From positions 1 through 14,234 of the forward strand of contig JANQDY010000050.1 in the NCBI GenBank assembly GCA_028278625.1: DNA of 14,234 nucleotides. Reading direction: 5' to 3'. The DNA comes from Thermodesulfobacteriota bacterium (GTDB taxonomy: Bacteria; Desulfobacterota; DSM-4660; Desulfatiglandales; Desulfatiglandaceae). The notes beneath the pieces were generated by a model. That model had not been told where the DNA came from. It worked only from the letters and a program-made list of their open reading frames with translations, and did not search any database. Position numbers and translations under genes: made by a program. This document shows, one piece after another, positions 12,050-14,234 of this stretch (position 1 is its first letter; every line of letters starts with the position of its first letter).

Positions 12050-14234
12050 TCATAATCCGTTCCGAATCTTCCGCCGTCTGATGATGAAGACGGCCATCCC
12101 GATTATCACCAGTGCCAGCACCATCATTCCCCATTCATTGAGTGTCGGAATGACGGGGTTAGTGACGGCGGCGAGTCCCCCCTGGTCGATGATGGGAAAG
12201 ACCGGGGTGTCATCCCCCAGTTGGGCTTCGGTCAGGACAAATTCCACATACGGGACCGTGGCGTTGCCGATCTTCTTGCTGCCGAAGGTGACGCCGGGCA
12301 TGTCGTACCAGACGGCAGTTGCCCAGTCAGCGGGAGTCGGTCCATACTTCCGGTAAACGTACCCTTCAAGACCCGCGGCCCCGTGGTAGTAGATCCGCAC
12401 CGTGGCGGTATTGCAGGGAAGGTCGAATTCCACCAGGTCGTAGGGGTATTCATAGCCGGGATCCGCTTCCCCCACCGATGCATAGGCCACGGCGGCCACA
12501 TTTTGCAACTGGTTGCATCCGCCGGAGGTAGCGACGGTCAGGTAGCTCCCTTTGGCGTCCGCCGCGGGGAGGGAGGCCACATTGGTCTGCAGATGGTCCA
12601 GGGTGCCGTCGCCGTTTCCGTCGCCATTGTTGGGAACCGCATCCTGTACTGGGTCCGGAACCCCGGTGCCGTCCGTGGTGGTTAAGGTGACGGTATTTGA
12701 ATCGGCACTGACCAGGGAGAACTCTCTGCCGTTATAGGCTCTAAGGCGATAGAAATACTCAATGCACGCGGATAATCCGGTGACGGAGAAGGTGGTCACA
12801 TCCCCCACGTCCTTATTATTGAATCCGGTCACGAAATCGGTAAACCCGCTGTCCCTTGCCACATCCAGATAATAACCGTCAGCCCCGGTGGAGGCATCCC
12901 AGTTGGCGGAAAAGCTGGTCTCTTCAATGTTTGTTGCCGCCGTTGCCGTTGGTGCCTGGGCACCCACGGTTAGGAGGGCGGAAGCGGTCCCGCTGTCTCC
13001 CAGGGAGGAGGTCAGTTTTCCGGTTTCATTGGTGTGGATGCCCGCGGTGGTGCTGGTGACATCCGCCTGGACGGTGCAATTAGCGCCACCGGCAACCGTA
13101 CCGTCGGTGTAAGAGATGGAATCTGAGCCCGCCGTAGCGGTCAGTGTTCCGCCGGTGCAGGTTGTGGACGCGTTGGCCGGATCCGCAACGGTAACGCCGG
13201 TCGGGAGATCATCGGTGAAGTCAAGACTTGTGGCATCAACCAGCGAGCCGGTATTGTCGATGGTAAACGTCAGCGTGCTGGTGCCCCCGTAATCGATGGC
13301 GTCCGGCGAGAAAGCCTTGCTGAAACCGGGAGGTACGTCGGCCACGGTCAGGGTATCGGAGGCCGTACCGCTGTTACCCAGTGAAGAGGTCAAATCGCCG
13401 GAGGTGTTTTTGTGGTCGCCCGAGGTAGTGCTGGTGACGTCTGCCTGAACCGTGCAGGTACTTCCCGCCGCCGCATTCCCGCCGGTGTAAGAGATCGCGG
13501 CTGAGCCCGCCGTAGCGTTGAGCGTTCCGCCGGTGCAGGTGGTGGAGGCATTGGCCGGGTCTGCAACGGTGACGCCGGTCGGGAGATCATCGGTGAAATC
13601 GAGGCTCGTGGCATCAACCAGGGAGCCGCTGTTGTCGATGGTAAAGGTCAGCGTGCTGGTGCCCCCGCTGTCGATAGCGTCCGGGGAAAATGCCTTGCTG
13701 AAGCCAGGTGCAACGGCCGCGGTCACGGTCAGAGAATCTGAAGCCGTGCCGCTGTTCCCAAGGGAGGATGTCAGATCACCGGAGGTGTTGGCGTGGTCGC
13801 CCGAAGTAGTGCTGGTGACGTCCGCCTTTACCGTACAGGAAGCGCCCGCTCCCGCGGTACCGCCGGTGTAAGCGATGGAATCCGAGCCGGCAACGGCCGT
13901 AAGGGTTCCGCCGGTGCAGGTGGAGGAGGCGTTTGCCGGGTCCGCCACGGTAACGCCGGTCGGGAGATCGTCGGTGAAATCGAGGCCCGTGGCATCAACC
14001 AGGGAGCCGCTGTTGTCGATGGTGAAGGTGAGGGTGCTGGTCCCACCGTAGGCGATGGAGCCCGGGGAGAATGCTTTGGAAAACCCGGGCGGTGAATAGA
14101 CGGCCAGGGTATCGGAAGCGGTGCCGCTGTTACCCAAAGACGAGGTGAGATCACCCGAGATATTGTTGTGGTCCCCCGGGGTGCTGCTGGTCACATCCAC
14201 CTGAACCGTGCAAAAACCGCCCTCTCCCCACCAC
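12050..14234 (-). CDS. IPTL-CTERM surface protein B: DUF11-like repeats, FN3, choice-of-anchor U; N-terminus beyond window
   Basis: At least 728 codons; the frame is still open at the right edge (FCTVQVDVTS is the end of another repeat), so the true start and signal peptide are not in the window. Domains from the N side are the end of one DUF11-like repeat, three full ~120-residue repeats beginning GFSKAFSP (~13725-14090, 13340-13720, 12970-13335), each with the STTCTGG / TCTVQADV cysteine pair, a fibronectin III-like domain (~12680-12965), a choice-of-anchor U domain (~12150-12680) with one Cys pair, and IPTLNEWG, a membrane helix and RRRKIRNGL. The C-terminal 300 residues are very close to those of protein A, also at DNA level. 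It is probably an outer-surface or matrix protein sorted by the IPTL-CTERM system and anchored or cleaved there; the sorting enzyme is not in this window. Confidence 0.85.
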   Translation of the reverse strand, partial: WWGEGGFCTVQVDVTSSTPGDHNNISGDLTSSLGNSGTASDTLAVYSPPGFSKAFSPGSIAYGGTSTLTFTIDNSGSLVDATGLDFTDDLPTGVTVADPANASSTCTGGTLTAVAGSDSIAYTGGTAGAGASCTVKADVTSTTSGDHANTSGDLTSSLGNSGTASDSLTVTAAVAPGFSKAFSPDAIDSGGTSTLTFTIDNSGSLVDATSLDFTDDLPTGVTVADPANASTTCTGGTLNATAGSAAISYTGGNAAAGSTCTVQADVTSTTSGDHKNTSGDLTSSLGNSGTASDTLTVADVPPGFSKAFSPDAIDYGGTSTLTFTIDNTGSLVDATSLDFTDDLPTGVTVADPANASTTCTGGTLTATAGSDSISYTDGTVAGGANCTVQADVTSTTAGIHTNETGKLTSSLGDSGTASALLTVGAQAPTATAATNIEETSFSANWDASTGADGYYLDVARDSGFTDFVTGFNNKDVGDVTTFSVTGLSACIEYFYRLRAYNGREFSLVSADSNTVTLTTTDGTGVPDPVQDAVPNNGDGNGDGTLDHLQTNVASLPAADAKGSYLTVATSGGCNQLQNVAAVAYASVGEADPGYEYPYDLVEFDLPCNTATVRIYYHGAAGLEGYVYRKYGPTPADWATAVWYDMPGVTFGSKKIGNATVPYVEFVLTEAQLGDDTPVFPIIDQGGLAAVTNPVIPTLNEWGMMVLALVIIGMAVFIIRRRKIRNGL

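Noticed and set aside
12221..14095. Plus-strand open frames opposite IPTL-CTERM gene B
   Set aside because: Same explanation as for gene A; similar nonsense sequences recur wherever the minus-strand repeats recur.

Overview
The window looks like accessory DNA from a Gram-negative environmental bacterium, most plausibly a Desulfobacterota (deltaproteobacterial) genome or metagenome bin. The reasons are the combination of large secreted proteins with an IPTL-CTERM sorting tail, a periplasmic-type arylsulfotransferase, a secreted SurE, and several toxin-antitoxin modules of the MNT/HEPN and BrnT/BrnA kinds. The taxon is an inference. No rRNA, tRNA, CRISPR array or intact transposase was seen.

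Left part (1-5640): an arylsulfotransferase gene on the minus strand runs off the left edge (1-1926) and continues into a DUF1566/Lcl-like tail. After it come a 100-bp sequence R, a frameshifted scrap of a surE-like gene, a lone acyltransferase-domain gene on the plus strand (2562-3983), an antisense scrap of a second arylsulfotransferase gene, a second copy of R, and an intact secreted surE on the minus strand (4300-5334). The order ASST - R - surE therefore occurs twice, each copy damaged in a different member, with the acyltransferase gene between them. The acyltransferase reading frame ends inside the antisense ASST scrap, which supplies its stop codon.

Middle part (5700-8190): a toxin-antitoxin cluster on the plus strand. 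It holds a third ASST scrap, a GC-rich palindromic tandem repeat, a truncated copy of an MNT nucleotidyltransferase antitoxin, an MntA/HepT pair, a Phd/YefM-like antitoxin cut off by a second repeat array of the same general type, and an HI0074/HI0073-type HEPN/MNT pair followed by a good terminator. Both HEPN proteins carry the R-x4-H-x-Y motif whose tyrosine is the AMPylation target in known MntA/HepT systems.

Right part (8217-14234): two paralogous minus-strand genes for large surface proteins built from ~120-residue beta-sandwich (DUF11-like) repeats, a fibronectin III-like domain, a choice-of-anchor U domain and an IPTL-CTERM tail. Between them lie the C-terminal HTH remnant of a LuxR-family regulator, an internally deleted remnant of a third IPTL-CTERM gene with its terminator, and a BrnT/BrnA toxin-antitoxin operon on the plus strand. 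The brnT promoter is near-consensus and placed so that the transcript would start at the brnT ATG (leaderless). The first IPTL-CTERM gene appears to have a one-base frameshift in its signal peptide.

Overall the region is a mosaic: cell-surface and secreted genes that have been duplicated and partly deleted, with toxin-antitoxin modules and palindromic repeats at the junctions.
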